From contig JAOSKR010000002.1 of the NCBI GenBank assembly GCA_027493545.1, positions 124,001-188,000 of the forward strand: a stretch of 64,000 nucleotides of DNA, given 5' to 3'. A program made the position numbers and the translations under genes. Under the pieces are notes generated by a model. It worked only from the letters and a program-made list of their open reading frames with translations. It was not told where the DNA came from and did no database searches. The stretch is from Roseovarius sp. Its GTDB lineage: Bacteria; Pseudomonadota; Alphaproteobacteria; Rhodobacterales; Rhodobacteraceae. This document shows, one piece after another, positions 29,406 through 40,222 of the stretch (within the stretch, counting starts at the first letter, position 1; every line of letters begins with the position of its first letter).

Positions 29406-31535
29406 ATGGCACCGAAAACCGACAAATGGCGTGAACTGGCAGAGGCCGAGCTGCGGGGCCGCCCGCTGGACGACCTGACCTGGAAGACGCTCGAGGGGAT
29501 CGACGTCCGCCCGCTCTACACCGAAGAGGATACCGAGGGGCTCGGCCATCTGGGCTCGATCCCGGGTGAGCCGCCCTTTACCCGCGGCGTGAAGGCCACG
29601 ATGTATGCCGGCCGGCCGTGGACGATCCGGCAATATGCCGGGTTCTCGACGGCCGAGGAATCGAACGCCTTCTACCGGCGCAACCTGGCGGGCGGGCAGC
29701 AGGGGGTGTCAGTGGCGTTCGATCTGGCCACCCATCGCGGCTATGACAGCGACCATCCCCGGGTGGAGGGCGATGTCGGCAAGGCGGGCGTCGCGATCGA
29801 CAGCGTCGAGGACATGAAGATCCTCTTTGACGGCATCCCGCTCGACAAGGTCTCGGTGTCGATGACCATGAACGGCGCCGTGATCCCGGTACTGGCCAGT
29901 TTCATCGTCGCGGGCGAGGAGCAGGGACACGACAGGACCGTGCTCTCGGGCACGATCCAGAACGACATCCTCAAGGAGTTCATGGTCCGCAACACCTATA
30001 TTTACCCGCCCGAGCCGTCGATGCGGATCGTCGCCGACATCATCGAATTCACCGCCGAGGAGATGCCGCGCTTCAACTCGATCTCGATCTCGGGCTATCA
30101 CATGCAGGAGGCCGGCGCGAACCTGGTGCAGGAACTGGCCTTTACCCTGGCCGACGGGCGCGAATACGTCCGCGCGGCGATCAAACGGGGGATGGACGTG
30201 GACCGCTTTGCCGGGCGGCTGAGCTTTTTCTTCGCCATCGGCATGAACTTCTTCATGGAGGCGGCCAAGCTCAGGGCAGCGCGGCTCCTGTGGCACCGGG
30301 TGATGAGCGAGTTCAACCCCAGGAACCCGCGCTCGATGGTGCTGCGCACCCATTGCCAGACCTCGGGCGTCAGCCTGCAGGAGCAGGACCCCTACAACAA
30401 CGTCGTGCGCACCGCCTACGAGGCGATGAGCGCGGTGCTGGGGGGCACGCAGTCGCTGCACACCAACGCCCTTGACGAGGCGATCGCGCTGCCCACCGAT
30501 TTCAGCGCCCGGATCGCGCGCAACACCCAGCTGATCCTGCAGGAGGAAACCGGCGTGACACATGTGGTCGATCCGCTGGCGGGGTCCTATTACGTCGAGA
30601 GCCTCACCCACGATCTGGCCGAAAGGGCCTGGGCGCTGATGGAGGAGGTCGAGGCGATGGGCGGCATGACCAAGGCCGTCGAGAGCGGAATGCCCAAGCT
30701 CAGGATCGAGGAAACCGCCGCCACCCGTCAGGCGATGATCGACCGCGGCGAAGAGGTGATCGTCGGCGTCAACAAGTACCGCAAGGAGCGCGAGGATCCG
30801 ATCGACATCCTCGAGGTGGACAACAACGCCGTGCGCGCAAGCCAGATCGCGCGGCTGGAGAAAATTCGCGCCGAACGCGATGAGGCGGGGTGCCAGGCGG
30901 CGCTCGACGAACTCACACGGCGGGCAAAAGAGGGCGGCAACCTGCTCGAGGCGGCGGTCGAGGCCGCGCGCGCCCGGGCGAGCGTGGGAGAGATTTCGAT
31001 GGCGATGGAAAAGGTTTTCGGGCGCCACCGCGCCGAGGTGCGCATGTTGGCGGGCGTCTACGGCGCCGCCTACGAGGGCGATGACGGGTTCGCCGCCATT
31101 CAGCGCGACGTCGAGACCTTCGCCGAGGAGGAGGGCCGGCGGCCGCGGATGCTGGTCGTCAAGATGGGCCAGGACGGGCACGACCGCGGCGCCAAGGTGA
31201 TCGCCACCGCGTTCGCCGATATCGGCTTTGACGTCGATGTCGGACCGCTCTTTCAGACGCCCGAGGAGGCGGCGCAGGATGCCGTCGACAACGATGTGCA
31301 CGTGATAGGCATCTCTAGCCAGGCCGCCGGCCACAAGACCCTGGCGCCGCAGCTTGTCGAGGCGCTGAAGGCGCGCGACGCCGGCGACATCATCGTCATC
31401 TGCGGCGGGGTCATCCCGCAGCAGGATTACGAATACCTCAAGAAGGCGGGGGTGAAGGCGATCTTCGGCCCCGGCACCAACATCCCCGCCGCCGCCAGGG
31501 ACGTGCTGGAGCTGATCCGCAAGGCGCGGGACTGA
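29406..31535 (+). CDS. Methylmalonyl-CoA mutase, single-chain type
   Basis: 709 residues, intact. It isomerises methylmalonyl-CoA to succinyl-CoA with adenosylcobalamin. N-terminal substrate barrel ([56 protein letters not shown]) and C-terminal B12 domain with [14 protein letters not shown] (the cobalt-ligating His in DxHxxG) and [12 protein letters not shown]. Length and motifs match ScpA/MutB-type mutases used with propionyl-CoA carboxylase. It completes the pathway begun by pccB/pccA. A double hairpin follows the stop. Confidence 0.94.
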   Translation: MAPKTDKWRELAEAELRGRPLDDLTWKTLEGIDVRPLYTEEDTEGLGHLGSIPGEPPFTRGVKATMYAGRPWTIRQYAGFSTAEESNAFYRRNLAGGQQGVSVAFDLATHRGYDSDHPRVEGDVGKAGVAIDSVEDMKILFDGIPLDKVSVSMTMNGAVIPVLASFIVAGEEQGHDRTVLSGTIQNDILKEFMVRNTYIYPPEPSMRIVADIIEFTAEEMPRFNSISISGYHMQEAGANLVQELAFTLADGREYVRAAIKRGMDVDRFAGRLSFFFAIGMNFFMEAAKLRAARLLWHRVMSEFNPRNPRSMVLRTHCQTSGVSLQEQDPYNNVVRTAYEAMSAVLGGTQSLHTNALDEAIALPTDFSARIARNTQLILQEETGVTHVVDPLAGSYYVESLTHDLAERAWALMEEVEAMGGMTKAVESGMPKLRIEETAATRQAMIDRGEEVIVGVNKYRKEREDPIDILEVDNNAVRASQIARLEKIRAERDEAGCQAALDELTRRAKEGGNLLEAAVEAARARASVGEISMAMEKVFGRHRAEVRMLAGVYGAAYEGDDGFAAIQRDVETFAEEEGRRPRMLVVKMGQDGHDRGAKVIATAFADIGFDVDVGPLFQTPEEAAQDAVDNDVHVIGISSQAAGHKTLAPQLVEALKARDAGDIIVICGGVIPQQDYEYLKKAGVKAIFGPGTNIPAAARDVLELIRKARD

Positions 31536-31546
31536 CGGGAAGGGGG

Positions 31547-31584
31547 CGGGGGCGCTGCCCCCGTCCCGGACCCCGGTCCGGGAC
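31547..31584 (+). terminator. Double hairpin after the mutase gene
   Basis: Two adjacent stems: CGGGGGC/GCCCCCG (31547-31553 with 31557-31563, loop GCT), then GTCCCGGACC/GGTCCGGGAC (31563-31572 with 31575-31584, loop CC). No T tract follows; instead the dispersed repeat begins six bases later. It may be a termination or RNA-stability structure. Confidence 0.55.
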
Positions 31585-31589
31585 TCCCC

Positions 31590-31616
31590 GGAGTATTTGC
31601 CGGCAAGATGAAGGAC
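31590..31616 (+). repeat. Dispersed intergenic repeat, copy after the mutase gene
   Basis: GGAGTATTTGCCGGCAAGAT followed by GAAGGAC. It follows a GC-rich double hairpin, as the pccB copy follows a GC-rich segment, and its AAGGA could provide the ribosome site of the MAPEG gene at 31622. Confidence 0.65.
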
Positions 31617-31621
31617 CGGGC

Positions 31622-32113
31622 ATGGAAAGGCGCAAGGCGATCGTGGTGGGCTTGGGGGCGGGGGCGCTCTGGGCGGTCATGGTGCTGGCGATGGGCGCGC
31701 TCTGGGTCCGGCTGCCGGTCTTTGCGCTGGTGCCGACGGTCATGACCGCCTTTCTGGCCCCGGGGCTGGTGATGGCGGCGATGGTCGGGCGGCTGGCGCA
31801 GCGGCGGTTCTTCGACGAGGCGATCATCGACGGCGGGCCGCTGACGGGTGCCGCCGAGATCGACCGGAGGGTGCTGGTCAACACCACCGAACAGCTGGTG
31901 CTGGCGCTGTGCATCTGGCCGGCGGCAGCGGTGATGCTGGGCGGGCATGGCCCCGGGGTGATCGTGGCGCTCGGGGTCGGCTTTGCCATCGCGCGGCTGG
32001 CGTTCTGGGCCGGCTACCACCGGGCGCCGGCGCTCAGGGCGTTCGGCTTTGCGGCGAGTTTCTGTCCCACCGTGCTGGTGGCGTTCTGGGCGCTGTGGGA
32101 GGTGGTGACATGA
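31622..32113 (+). CDS. MAPEG family membrane protein
   Basis: 163 residues with four hydrophobic segments (about 8-30, 36-56, 80-100, 105-160). The MAPEG pattern is visible in RRVLVNTTEQLVLALCIW, whose Asn/Glu residues are typical of the family, and FAIARLAFWAGYHR. The eukaryotic relatives conjugate glutathione; the role of bacterial members is mostly unknown. The stop overlaps the start of the VOC gene by 4 bases, and a GNAT gene follows in the same coupled way, so the three form one operon. Confidence 0.8.
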   Translation: MERRKAIVVGLGAGALWAVMVLAMGALWVRLPVFALVPTVMTAFLAPGLVMAAMVGRLAQRRFFDEAIIDGGPLTGAAEIDRRVLVNTTEQLVLALCIWPAAAVMLGGHGPGVIVALGVGFAIARLAFWAGYHRAPALRAFGFAASFCPTVLVAFWALWEVVT

Positions 32114-32724
32114 GACTGGAACTCGATCACCTGGCGGTGGCGGCCGAGACGCTGGAGGAAGGCGCGGCCGCGGTCGAAGCGGCCCTGGGCGTGGCCTTGC
32201 AGACCGGCGGGCGGCACGCGCATTTCGCCACCCACAACCGGCTCCTGGGGCTCGGGGACGGGCTTTACCTGGAGGTGATCGCCATCGACCGGCAGGCGCC
32301 GGCGCCGGGCTATCCGCGCTGGTTCGATCTGGACCGGTTTTCCGGGCGCCCGAGGCCGCAGGTGTGGATATGCAGGACCGGCGATCTGGACGGCTTCGTT
32401 GCCGTCCATCCCGGGGCGGGGCGGGCGGTGGCGCTGGCGCGGGGCGATCTGAGCTGGCGCATGGCGGTGCCCGAAACCGGCGTGCTGCCCTTTGACAATG
32501 CCTTTCCGGCGGTGATCGAATGGCAGGGCGACGCGCACCCGGCGGCGCGGCTGGCGCCGTCGGGCTGTGCGTTGCGGCGGCTGGTGGTGGCGCACCCCGA
32601 GGCGGCGGCGCTGGCGGCGGCGCTCACGCACGTTCTGCGGGATGCCCGCGTGGTGTTCGAACCCGGCGCGCCGGCGTTGAGGGCCGAGATCGACACGCCT
32701 GGCGGGTTGCGCGTGCTGGAATGA
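32110..32724 (+). CDS. VOC (glyoxalase-like) family protein
   Basis: 204 residues, coupled by ATGA-type overlaps to both neighbours. The N-terminal part LELDHLAVAAETLEEG plus NRLLGLGDGLYLEVIAID shows the His and Glu metal positions of a glyoxalase-3-like domain. The C half is diverged, which is usual for this subgroup. No substrate can be named. It is co-transcribed with the MAPEG and GNAT genes. Confidence 0.78.
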   Translation: MRLELDHLAVAAETLEEGAAAVEAALGVALQTGGRHAHFATHNRLLGLGDGLYLEVIAIDRQAPAPGYPRWFDLDRFSGRPRPQVWICRTGDLDGFVAVHPGAGRAVALARGDLSWRMAVPETGVLPFDNAFPAVIEWQGDAHPAARLAPSGCALRRLVVAHPEAAALAAALTHVLRDARVVFEPGAPALRAEIDTPGGLRVLE

Positions 32725-33206
32725 GGTTGCGCGCCGCCGTTCCCGCCGATGCCGAGGCCATCGCCCGGATCTGGAACGGCTATATCCGCGAGACCGCCGT
32801 CACCTTTACCGACGTCGAAAAGACCACCGAGGGGATTGCCGCCGACATCGCCGCGCGGCGGGGGGACGGCCTTTTTCTGGTGGCCGGGGAGGGTGGTGCG
32901 GTTTCAGGCTTTGCCACCGCGTATCCCTTCCGCGCCGGGTCGGGGTACCGGTTGACGCTCGAGCATACCGTTCACGTGGCGCCGAATGCGCGCGGGCGCG
33001 GTGCCGGCCGGGCGCTGATGACGGGGCTGGAGGCGGCGGCGTGCGCGGCCGGCGCGCATGTGCTGGTGGCGGCGGTGAGCGGCGAGAACGCGGCCGCGAT
33101 CGGCTTTCACGCCCGGCTGGGCTATGCCGAGGTCGGGCGCATGCCCGAGGCGGGCCAAAAGTTCGGGCGCTGGCTGGACCTTGTCCTGATGCAGAAATTC
33201 CTCTGA
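32721..33206 (+). CDS. GNAT N-acetyltransferase, phosphinothricin/methionine sulfoximine type
   Basis: 161 residues. Starts with the subgroup pattern MRLRAAVPADAEAIARIWNG and ETAVTFTDVEKT; the acetyl-CoA loop is APNARGRGAGRALMTGLE. The end (GYAEVGRMPEAGQKFGRW then DLVLMQ) is characteristic of Pat/MddA enzymes that acetylate phosphinothricin or methionine sulfoximine and sulfone. ATG 32721 overlaps the VOC stop. The substrate here is an inference from similarity. Confidence 0.85.
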   Translation: MRLRAAVPADAEAIARIWNGYIRETAVTFTDVEKTTEGIAADIAARRGDGLFLVAGEGGAVSGFATAYPFRAGSGYRLTLEHTVHVAPNARGRGAGRALMTGLEAAACAAGAHVLVAAVSGENAAAIGFHARLGYAEVGRMPEAGQKFGRWLDLVLMQKFL

Positions 33207-33269
33207 CGCGGCCGCTGCCACGACGACAAACCGCTGACAAGCCCCGGCGAAGCGGCTAGCGTGGCGGGC

Positions 33270-33950
33270 ATGTCGATCTGGACCCGGATAACCGAGGCGC
33301 TGTCGGCGCTCGCCCAGGGCGAGCCGCTGAGCGCGGTCTTCGAGCATCTGCGCACCCCGCCCAAGCGCAGCGTCGCCTTTGCCATCGCGGTGATCGCGCT
33401 CGGTGCCAAGATGGCCAAGGCCGACGGGCAGGTGACCCGCGACGAGGTGACCGCCTTTCGCGAGGTCTTTCAGATCGCCCGGGGCGACGAGGCGGGCGCG
33501 GCGCGGGTCTTCAACCTCGCGCGGCAGGACGTGGCCGGGTACGACGACTATGCCCGCCGCATCCGGGCGATGTTCGGTGACGATCGCGGCACGCTTTGCG
33601 ACCTGATGGAGGGGCTTTTTCACATCGCCATGGCCGATGGCGTCTATCACCCCGACGAGGACCGCTTTCTGGCCAGGGTGGCCGGGATATTCGGGTTGAG
33701 CGATGCGCAGTTCGCCGCGCTGCGGTCGCGCTTCGTGGCCGATGCGCCGCCCGATCCGTATGCGGTTCTGGGGGTGACGCCCGACACGCCGCTCGACGAG
33801 GTGCGCCGGGCCTGGCGGCGGCAGGTGCGCGAGAGCCACCCCGACCGGATGATCGCGCGCGGCGTGCCCCGCGAGGCGGTGAAGCTCGCCGAAAAGCGCA
33901 TCATAGACATCAACCGCGCCTGGGAGCAGGTTTCGGGCGGCCGGGGCTGA
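33270..33950 (+). CDS. TerB-DnaJ domain protein (DjlA-like, without membrane anchor)
   Basis: 226 residues. An N-terminal TerB-like helical domain (about 30-140; AIAVIALGAKMAKADGQVTR and HIAMADGVYHPDEDRF) is followed by a C-terminal J domain (about 160-226; DPYAVLGVTPDTPLDEV with the HPD motif in RESHPDRMI). DjlA has the same domain order plus a membrane anchor, which is missing here. A cochaperone for DnaK is the likely role. ATG 33270 is preferred over GTG 33261. It is followed after 3 bp by the nuclease-like gene. Confidence 0.82.
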   Translation: MSIWTRITEALSALAQGEPLSAVFEHLRTPPKRSVAFAIAVIALGAKMAKADGQVTRDEVTAFREVFQIARGDEAGAARVFNLARQDVAGYDDYARRIRAMFGDDRGTLCDLMEGLFHIAMADGVYHPDEDRFLARVAGIFGLSDAQFAALRSRFVADAPPDPYAVLGVTPDTPLDEVRRAWRRQVRESHPDRMIARGVPREAVKLAEKRIIDINRAWEQVSGGRG

Positions 33951-33953
33951 GTC

Positions 33954-34984
33954 GTGCGCCTGGCCACCTACAACGTCGAATGGTTCGACACCCTCTTCGG
34001 CGATGGCGGCGAGTTGCTGGACGACAATGGCCCCTCGGGCCGGCAGGGGGTGTCGCGCACCGACCAGCTGGCGGCACTGGGTATCGTCTTTTCCGCGCTC
34101 GACGCCGACGCGGTGATGGTGGTCGAGGCCCCGGGCGATGGCGGCCGGCGCGCCACGGTGCCGGCGCTGGAGAACTTCGCGCGGCTGATGCGTCTGCGGG
34201 CGCGAAAGGCGCTCATGGGATTTCAGAACGACACCCAGCAGGAAATCGCGCTCCTCTACGATCCCGACCGGCTGCGCTGCCGGCACGACCCGAAAGGCGA
34301 GCCAGCCGGACAGAAGGGCGCCGCGGGTGCGCCGCGTTTCGACGGCGTGTTGCGCATCGACCTCGACATCGACGCCACCGAGGATCTGGTGCGCTTTTCC
34401 AGCCGCCGCTGGAGATCGCCGCCGAGACCGCGGGCGGGGTCGCGTTCCGCATGATCGGGGCGCACCTGAAGTCGAAGGCCCCGCACGGGGCGCACGGCCG
34501 TGACGAGATCATGCGGATCGCGATCTCGAACCGGCGCAAGCAGCAGGCGCAGGCGGTGTGGCTGCGCCGGCGCGTCCTGCAGCACCTGGAGGCGGGCGAG
34601 GATCTGATCGTGATGGGCGACCTCAACGATGGTCCCGGTCTGGATGAATACGAGCGCCTTTTCGGCCGCTCCTCGGTCGAGATCGTCATGGGCGAGGGTG
34701 CCGACAACGGGTATCCGCTCTATGATCCGCACGCGCGGCGCGCCGTGACCCGCCGGATCGGGGCGGTCAATACCACGTCGCGGTTCTACCTCGCCTCGGA
34801 GGGGCGCTATCTGCAGGCGCTGCTCGATTACATCATGATCTCGGAAGCGCTGCGCGCGCGGCGGCCAAAATGGCGGATATGGCATCCCTTCGACGATCCG
34901 GCCTGCTGGCGGGTGCCCGAACTGCGCGATGCGCTGGTGGACGCCTCGGACCATTTCCCGGTGACGCTCGATCTCGATATTTGA
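33954..34984 (+). CDS. Endonuclease/exonuclease/phosphatase family protein, one frame break
   Basis: 343 residues after correction. The EEP fold starts at once with LATYNVEWFD (the metal-binding Asn) and has VVEAPG, IGAHLKSKAPHG, VMGDLNDGPG and a C-terminal DHFPVTLDLDI (catalytic His). No signal peptide, so a cytoplasmic nuclease or phosphatase. GTG 33954 is the only start that gives the N-terminal motif. The frame is lost near 34398-34402 (one base missing before CCGCCGCTGGAG). Confidence 0.82.
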
Positions 34985-35041
34985 TCCGCAATGCTGCCGG
35001 CGGACTTAAAATCGGCGCGGGACCGGTCTATATTGGGGGGT

Positions 35042-35431
35042 ATGAAACGGATTGTCTGTGCCTTGCCCCTGGCCATCGCGCTTGCCGCGCCCGCTGCCGC
35101 GCAGCCCGAAGAGAGCGAGGCGCCCTCGCTGATGCAGCGGGGGGTCGAGATGTTCATGGAAGGGCTCAGGCAGGAGATGGGTCCGGCGCTCGAGGATCTG
35201 CGCGGCATGGCCGAGGATGTCGGCCCGGCGATGGGGCAGTTCCTGCGCGAGATGGGGCCGGCGCTTGCGGATGTGCTGGGCCGGATCGACGACCTGAGCA
35301 ATTACCACCTGCCCGAGATGCTGCCCAACGGCGATATTGTCATCCGCCGCAAGACGCCGCTCGAGCCCGACGCCAAACCCGAACCCGACCCGCAGACCGG
35401 GCCGGAACCGGAGGGACAGATCGAGATCTGA
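35042..35431 (+). CDS. Hypothetical secreted protein
   Basis: 129 residues. Signal peptide MKRIVCALPLAIALAAPAAA with cleavage before QPEE. The mature part is amphipathic helix (MQRGVEMFMEGLRQEMGPAL, two LRGMAEDVGPAMGQF-like repeats) followed by NYHLPEMLPNGDIVIRRKTP and a Pro/Glu-rich tail. A G-rich ribosome site precedes ATG 35042. Relatives occur in Rhodobacterales; no function known to me. Converges on ppx. Confidence 0.72.
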   Translation: MKRIVCALPLAIALAAPAAAQPEESEAPSLMQRGVEMFMEGLRQEMGPALEDLRGMAEDVGPAMGQFLREMGPALADVLGRIDDLSNYHLPEMLPNGDIVIRRKTPLEPDAKPEPDPQTGPEPEGQIEI

Positions 35432-35441
35432 GCCGCGCGCC

Positions 35442-36985
35442 TCAGCGGGGCAGTTTCACCACCGGCTCGGCCTGAAGCGTTTCGCAGAGCGAGCGGAAGC
35501 GTGCCTCGGCCACTTCGCCGAAGAGCGGCCCGGCCTCGGCCGAAAGACGCAGCTCGAGCCGCTTCTTCTTGGGAAACCAGCGCATTTCTCCGAGGCTCGC
35601 GTCGCGCATCGGCAGCAGCATGGCGGCAAAGCGCATCGCCTTGCCCAGAACCTCGGCCTGGTGTTCGTCGGAAGGCGTCACCAGAGGGTTGAGATCGGCA
35701 AAGCGCGTGCCCTCGCGGCGGTTGGAATAGCGGTGCATGAGCGCCAGCCCCAGAAACACCCGTTCCGAATGCTTGAGCCCGCCCAGATTGGCGCGGGTGG
35801 CGTTGTCGAAACAGTCCTCGGCGCGGTAGTCGGGATGCGCGCGCCAGCTGACATCGTGCAAGAGGCAGGCGGCCTTGACGATGCGCTGCCGCTCGGGACC
35901 CACGGCGCGAAACAGCGGGGCCACGAATTCATAGACCACCTTGCCGAAGCCCGGCACCCTGGCGTCACGCGATTCGGCGAAGGCGCAGGCCTCGATCAGC
36001 GGATCGCGGTCGCGCAGGCGCTGCGGCATCTCCCCGTAAAGCAGCCCTCGCGGATACCGTAGCTTGATACGGCGATGTCGTGGGGGGCGAAGGTGCGGAC
36101 CACCTCGCGCAGCACCTCGGCGGCATAGGGCACCAGCGCGATCCGGCTGGAGGACACCCCGGCGCGGGCGCGCAGGGTGTCGAGATCGGTCTTTTCGATG
36201 TACTTCACCGTCTCGCGCACCGATTTCGGACTCATCCGGTATTCGTGCAGCACCCGCAGCGGGTAGTCGCGCCTTGCCATGTCGATCTTGGCGATGGCGC
36301 GCCACGAGCCGCCGACGAGAAAGAGCCGGTTGCGCTGTTCGCCCATCTCGTCGCGGATCGCGCCAAGGCGATCGCGGATGAGCGCCCGGCGCGCCTTGCG
36401 CCCGCCCCTGACATCGCAGAGCTTCAGGGGTCCGAGCGGCGTGCTGGCCCGGCGCCCGACCCGGCCGCCGTCGATCTCGGCCAGCTCCATCGAGGTGCCG
36501 CCGATGTCGCACACCAGCCCGTAAGCGCCGGGCCAGCCCAGCAAAACGCCCTGGGCCGCGAGCCGGGCCTCCTCGAGCCCGTCGATGGTCCAGATGCGGA
36601 TGCCGGTCTCGCGGCGCACCTCGGCGCAGAACTCGGCGCCGTCCTCGGCCTCGCGCACGGCCGCTGTCGCCACCGCCGTCAGCGGGCCGGTGCCGATGCC
36701 CTCGGCCAGCAGGCGAAAGCGCTTCATCGCCGCCAGCGCGCGGACGCGGCCCTCGGGGTTCAGGCGGCCGGTAATGGCGAGCCCCTTGCCCAGCGCGCAC
36801 ATGATCTTTTCGTTGAAGAAATAGGCCGGGCTGCGCGCGGCGCCGTCGAACACCACCATGCGCACCGAGTTGGATCCGATATCGACGACGCCGACACGGT
36901 TGAGCCCCTGTGCCGAGGCCTCGTCGAAGAGGGGCCGCCCGAACGGGCCCCAGTCGTGATCGTCCGGATTGTTGCTGCCGTCCAT
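35442..36985 (-). CDS. ppx: Ppx/GppA family exopolyphosphatase, one frame break
   Basis: 514 residues after correction. Actin-like N-terminal halves with VGVVDIGSNSVRMVVFDG (phosphate loop) and LVCDIGGTSMELAEIDGG, then an HD-like helical C-terminal domain (KAACLLHDVSWRAHPDYR). It degrades polyphosphate from the end or acts on pppGpp. The ppk1 gene on the same strand just upstream supports polyphosphate. ATG 36985 reads MDGSNNPDDHDWGPFG. The frame is lost near 36047-36050 (one G missing before CTGCTTTACGGG), at the hinge between the domains. Confidence 0.9.
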
Positions 36986-37054
36986 CTGACCCTCGCGGGT
37001 TCTCGCCGCGCCCTTAATGCGCCACCGCAGCGGAAGGGTCAATCCGTACGGTCC

Positions 37055-37228
37055 TCAGACCGGGGGCTTGCCCTTGAGCGCGCGCACCAGCATGGCGATC
37101 ACGAAGAGCACCAGGAAGATCACGAAGATGACCTTGGCGATTTCGGCCGAGGCGGCAGCAATGCCGCCAAAGCCCAGAACCCCGGCGATGATTGCGACGA
37201 CGAGAAATGTCAGTGCCCATCCGAGCAT
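37055..37228 (-). CDS. DUF1328 small membrane protein (57 residues)
   Basis: Starts [20 protein letters not shown] and continues through a second hydrophobic segment ([18 protein letters not shown]) to LKGKPPV. This is the DUF1328/YtjA family of two-helix inner-membrane peptides. AAAGGAG lies correctly before ATG 37228. It sits between ppk1 and ppx in the same direction. Homologues are often stress-induced in other bacteria; that is not shown here. Confidence 0.88.
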   Translation of the reverse strand: MLGWALTFLVVAIIAGVLGFGGIAAASAEIAKVIFVIFLVLFVIAMLVRALKGKPPV

Positions 37229-37319
37229 GATGAAATCTCCTTTCCTTGCGGCAGGAATGTAGGGCGTGGCGCGGCGATTTCACGCAGGAGTACGGTTGCC
37301 GGCACGATCCCGCCGTCGG

Positions 37320-39494
37320 TCAGTCGCCGGTATGGGTCAGCTTGGGCACGTCCGCCGCCCCGGCCGAGCCGCGCCCCGAGAGCGAGGGATTTTCCATGAA
37401 GAAGCGGTGGCAGCTGAAGGCGAATTCGCCCTCGGGCCATTCGGCACGGCGAAAACTGCCGTCGGGCGCCATCACCCAGCTTTGCGCCACGTCGGCCATG
37501 TTGGCGGCCATGATCTGGCTGACGATCTGGGCCTTGACGGTGGCGTTTTCGATCTCGACCAGGGTTTCCACCCGGCGGCTGAGGTTGCGCTCCATCCAGT
37601 CGGCCGAGCTGACGAAGACCCGCGCCGCGCGCGAGGGCAGCCCGGCGCCGTTGCCGAAGCAGATGATGCGGGAATGTTCCAGGAACCGCCCGACGATCGA
37701 CTTGACGCGGATGTTCTCCGACAGCCCCGTGACGCCCGGGCGCAGTCCGCAGATGCCGCGCACGACGAGGTTGATGCGCACCCCGGCGCCGCTGGCGGCA
37801 TAGAGCGCGTCGATCACGTCGGGCTCGATCAGCGCGTTCATCTTGGCCCAGATCGCCGCCGGCCGGCCCTCGCGCGCATGGGTCGCCTCGGCCTCGATCA
37901 TCGCGATCAGCCGGTCCTTGAGCCAGTGCGGCGAGATGGCGATGTTTTCGAGCCGTTCGGGCAGGGCGTAGCCGGAGAGGTAGTTGAACACCTTGGTGGC
38001 GTCGCGCCCCAGCGCCGGATTGCAGGTGAAGAGGCTCAGATCGGTATAGATGCGGGCGGTGATGGGGTGGTAGTTGCCGGTGCCGAAATGGGTGTAGGTG
38101 ACCAGCCGGTCGCCCTCGCGCCGCACCACGGTCGACATCTTGGCGTGGGTCTTCCAGTCGATGAAGCCATAGACCACATGCGCGCCGGCGCGCTCCAGCC
38201 GCCGCGACTGGCGGATGTTGGCGGCCTCGTCGAAGCGGGCCTTGAGTTCCACCAGCGCGGTCACCGACTTGCCGTCCTCGGCCGCCTCGCAGAGCGCGCC
38301 GACCACGGGCGAATTTTCCGAGGTGCGATAGAGCGTCTGCTTGATCGCCACCACGTCGGGATCGCGCGCGGCCTGGGTGAGAAAGCGCACCACCATGTCG
38401 AAGGTCTCGTAGGGGTGGTGCAGCAGCATGTCCTTTTGCCGGATGGCGGCCAGCATGTCGCCGTGATGGTCCTGCACGCGCTCGGGCACCCGCGGGGTGA
38501 AGGCGGGCCAGAGCAGGTCGGGGCGGCTGTCGAGCACCAGTTCGCCGAGGCTGGCCACGCCGATCATGCCCTCGATCTCGACCACCTCCTCGGGGCGGAC
38601 GTGGAGCTCGCTCATGATGGTGGCGCGCAGCCTCTCGGGCGCGCCGGCCGAAATCTTGAGGCGGACCACCTCGCCGCGGCGGCGCCGTTTGAGTGCGATC
38701 TCGAACTCGCGCACCAGGTCCTCGGCCTCTTCCTCGACCTCGAGATCGCTGTCGCGCAGCACCCGGAAGGTGCAGTGCGCAAGGCAGCGGTAGCCCGGAA
38801 AGAGGCTGTCGAGATGCAAAAGCAGAAGCTCTTCCATCGGCAGGGCGCGGTGGCTGCCCTCGGGCGCGGGCAGGGTGATGAAACGGTGGATCTGGTGCGG
38901 GACCGGCAACAGCGCCTGCAGTGGCCGGCGGTCGGCCTTGCGCTCGAGCTGCAGCGCCAGGCAGAAGCCGAGGTTGGGGATGAAGGGAAACGGGTGCGCG
39001 GGGTCGATCGCCAGCGGCGAGAGCACCGGAAAGACCCGGTCGAGAAACGCCTGGCCGAGGAATTCGCGATCCTCCGGCGTCAGCCCGTCGCGGGTGAGGA
39101 TGGCGATGCCGGCGTCCTCCATCTCGCGGCGCAGCCCGGCAAAGGTGTCCTGCTGGCTGTGCAGCAGGCGGCGGGCGTTCTCGTCGATCAGCACCAGCTG
39201 TTCGGCCGGCGTCAGCCCGTCGGCGCCCGGCGCGGTGCGGCCCTCGCGCGCCAGCTCGCGCAGGCCGGCGACGCGGACGTTGTAGAATTCATCGAGGTTG
39301 GTGGCCGAGATCGACAGGAAGCGCAGCCGCTCGAGCACCGGCACGCGCGGGTTCTGCGCCTCTTCCAGCACCCGCCAGTTGAAGCCCAGCCAGCTGAGTT
39401 CGCGGTTGTAGAACCGCCCCGGTCCGTTGGGATCGAGATCGGGCAGCGCCACCGGCGCCGGCATCGGCGAGTTGAGGAAATCCGCGGTGTCCAT
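37320..39494 (-). CDS. ppk1: Polyphosphate kinase 1
   Basis: 724 residues, intact. It makes polyphosphate reversibly from ATP. N domain ([19 protein letters not shown]), head domain, and two phospholipase-D-like C domains. The phosphate-binding and catalytic His region is [19 protein letters not shown], and [20 protein letters not shown] is the second conserved block. The start is ATG 39494 ([14 protein letters not shown]). It is followed by DUF1328 and ppx, giving a synthesis/degradation pair, and preceded by hdaA at 54 bp. Confidence 0.95.
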   Translation of the reverse strand: MDTADFLNSPMPAPVALPDLDPNGPGRFYNRELSWLGFNWRVLEEAQNPRVPVLERLRFLSISATNLDEFYNVRVAGLRELAREGRTAPGADGLTPAEQLVLIDENARRLLHSQQDTFAGLRREMEDAGIAILTRDGLTPEDREFLGQAFLDRVFPVLSPLAIDPAHPFPFIPNLGFCLALQLERKADRRPLQALLPVPHQIHRFITLPAPEGSHRALPMEELLLLHLDSLFPGYRCLAHCTFRVLRDSDLEVEEEAEDLVREFEIALKRRRRGEVVRLKISAGAPERLRATIMSELHVRPEEVVEIEGMIGVASLGELVLDSRPDLLWPAFTPRVPERVQDHHGDMLAAIRQKDMLLHHPYETFDMVVRFLTQAARDPDVVAIKQTLYRTSENSPVVGALCEAAEDGKSVTALVELKARFDEAANIRQSRRLERAGAHVVYGFIDWKTHAKMSTVVRREGDRLVTYTHFGTGNYHPITARIYTDLSLFTCNPALGRDATKVFNYLSGYALPERLENIAISPHWLKDRLIAMIEAEATHAREGRPAAIWAKMNALIEPDVIDALYAASGAGVRINLVVRGICGLRPGVTGLSENIRVKSIVGRFLEHSRIICFGNGAGLPSRAARVFVSSADWMERNLSRRVETLVEIENATVKAQIVSQIMAANMADVAQSWVMAPDGSFRRAEWPEGEFAFSCHRFFMENPSLSGRGSAGAADVPKLTHTGD

Positions 39495-39547
39495 GCTGGC
39501 CCTGATCGTGCGCCGTTTCCGGTTGTTGGGGAAGGCCGAGTGTGCCG

Positions 39548-40222
39548 TCAGGCCCCGGGCTTGTCCAGCACCTCCCGCGCCAGCGCCGGTGTGATTGCCC
39601 GGCCGCGTTCCAGCGCCATGGCGTCGAGGCGGGCGACGACGGCCCCCGCGGCGGCGAAGGAGCGCTCGATCCGGCGCACCAGATAGGGCACCGTGGCCGG
39701 GCCGGGCGAAAGCTGGCGGTCGGCAAAGAGCTTGACCAGCACCGCCGCCAGCAGCGCGTCATCGGGTGGCGCGATCCGCGCCAGCGCCGTGGCCTGCATC
39801 CGGCTGGCCAGATCGGGCAGGGTGAGCGGCCAGGACCGGGGCGGCGAAGCGGCGGTGAAGAGGGCGGCCTTCCCTTCGGCCAGCACCAGGTTGTGGAGGT
39901 GGAAAAGCGCGGTTTCGAGCGATCTGTCGCCGGCGATGTCGTCGCAGTCCTCGACCGCCACCGCGGCCGCGGCCAGCGCCGGGATGTCGGCCTGGCCGAG
40001 TGCGTGCGCGGGCACGACCGTGGCGCCGCTCAGCCCGGCCCAGACATGGGTGAGGTGGGTCTTGCCGGCGCCCTGGGGGCCGGTCAGCACCAGCTTGCGC
40101 TGTGGCCAGCCCTGCCAGCCCTCGATCATCGCCAGCGCCGCGGCGTTGGCCTCGGAGACGAAGAAATCGCCGCGCCCCCGCGCCTCGCGCACGGGCAGAT
40201 CGAAGCTCAGCTGCCGGGGCAT
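39548..40222 (-). CDS. hdaA: DnaA-related regulator HdaA (Hda family)
   Basis: 224 residues. Begins [20 protein letters not shown], the clamp-binding QLSFDLP motif at the N-terminus that marks Hda/HdaA proteins. AAA+ features follow: Walker [11 protein letters not shown] and a weak Walker B ([10 protein letters not shown]). The protein lacks the DNA-binding domain IV of DnaA. It stimulates ATP hydrolysis on DnaA and so limits replication initiation. The start overlaps the stop of the AI-2E gene by one base, a pairing usual in alphaproteobacteria. Confidence 0.9.
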   Translation of the reverse strand: MPRQLSFDLPVREARGRGDFFVSEANAAALAMIEGWQGWPQRKLVLTGPQGAGKTHLTHVWAGLSGATVVPAHALGQADIPALAAAAVAVEDCDDIAGDRSLETALFHLHNLVLAEGKAALFTAASPPRSWPLTLPDLASRMQATALARIAPPDDALLAAVLVKLFADRQLSPGPATVPYLVRRIERSFAAAGAVVARLDAMALERGRAITPALAREVLDKPGA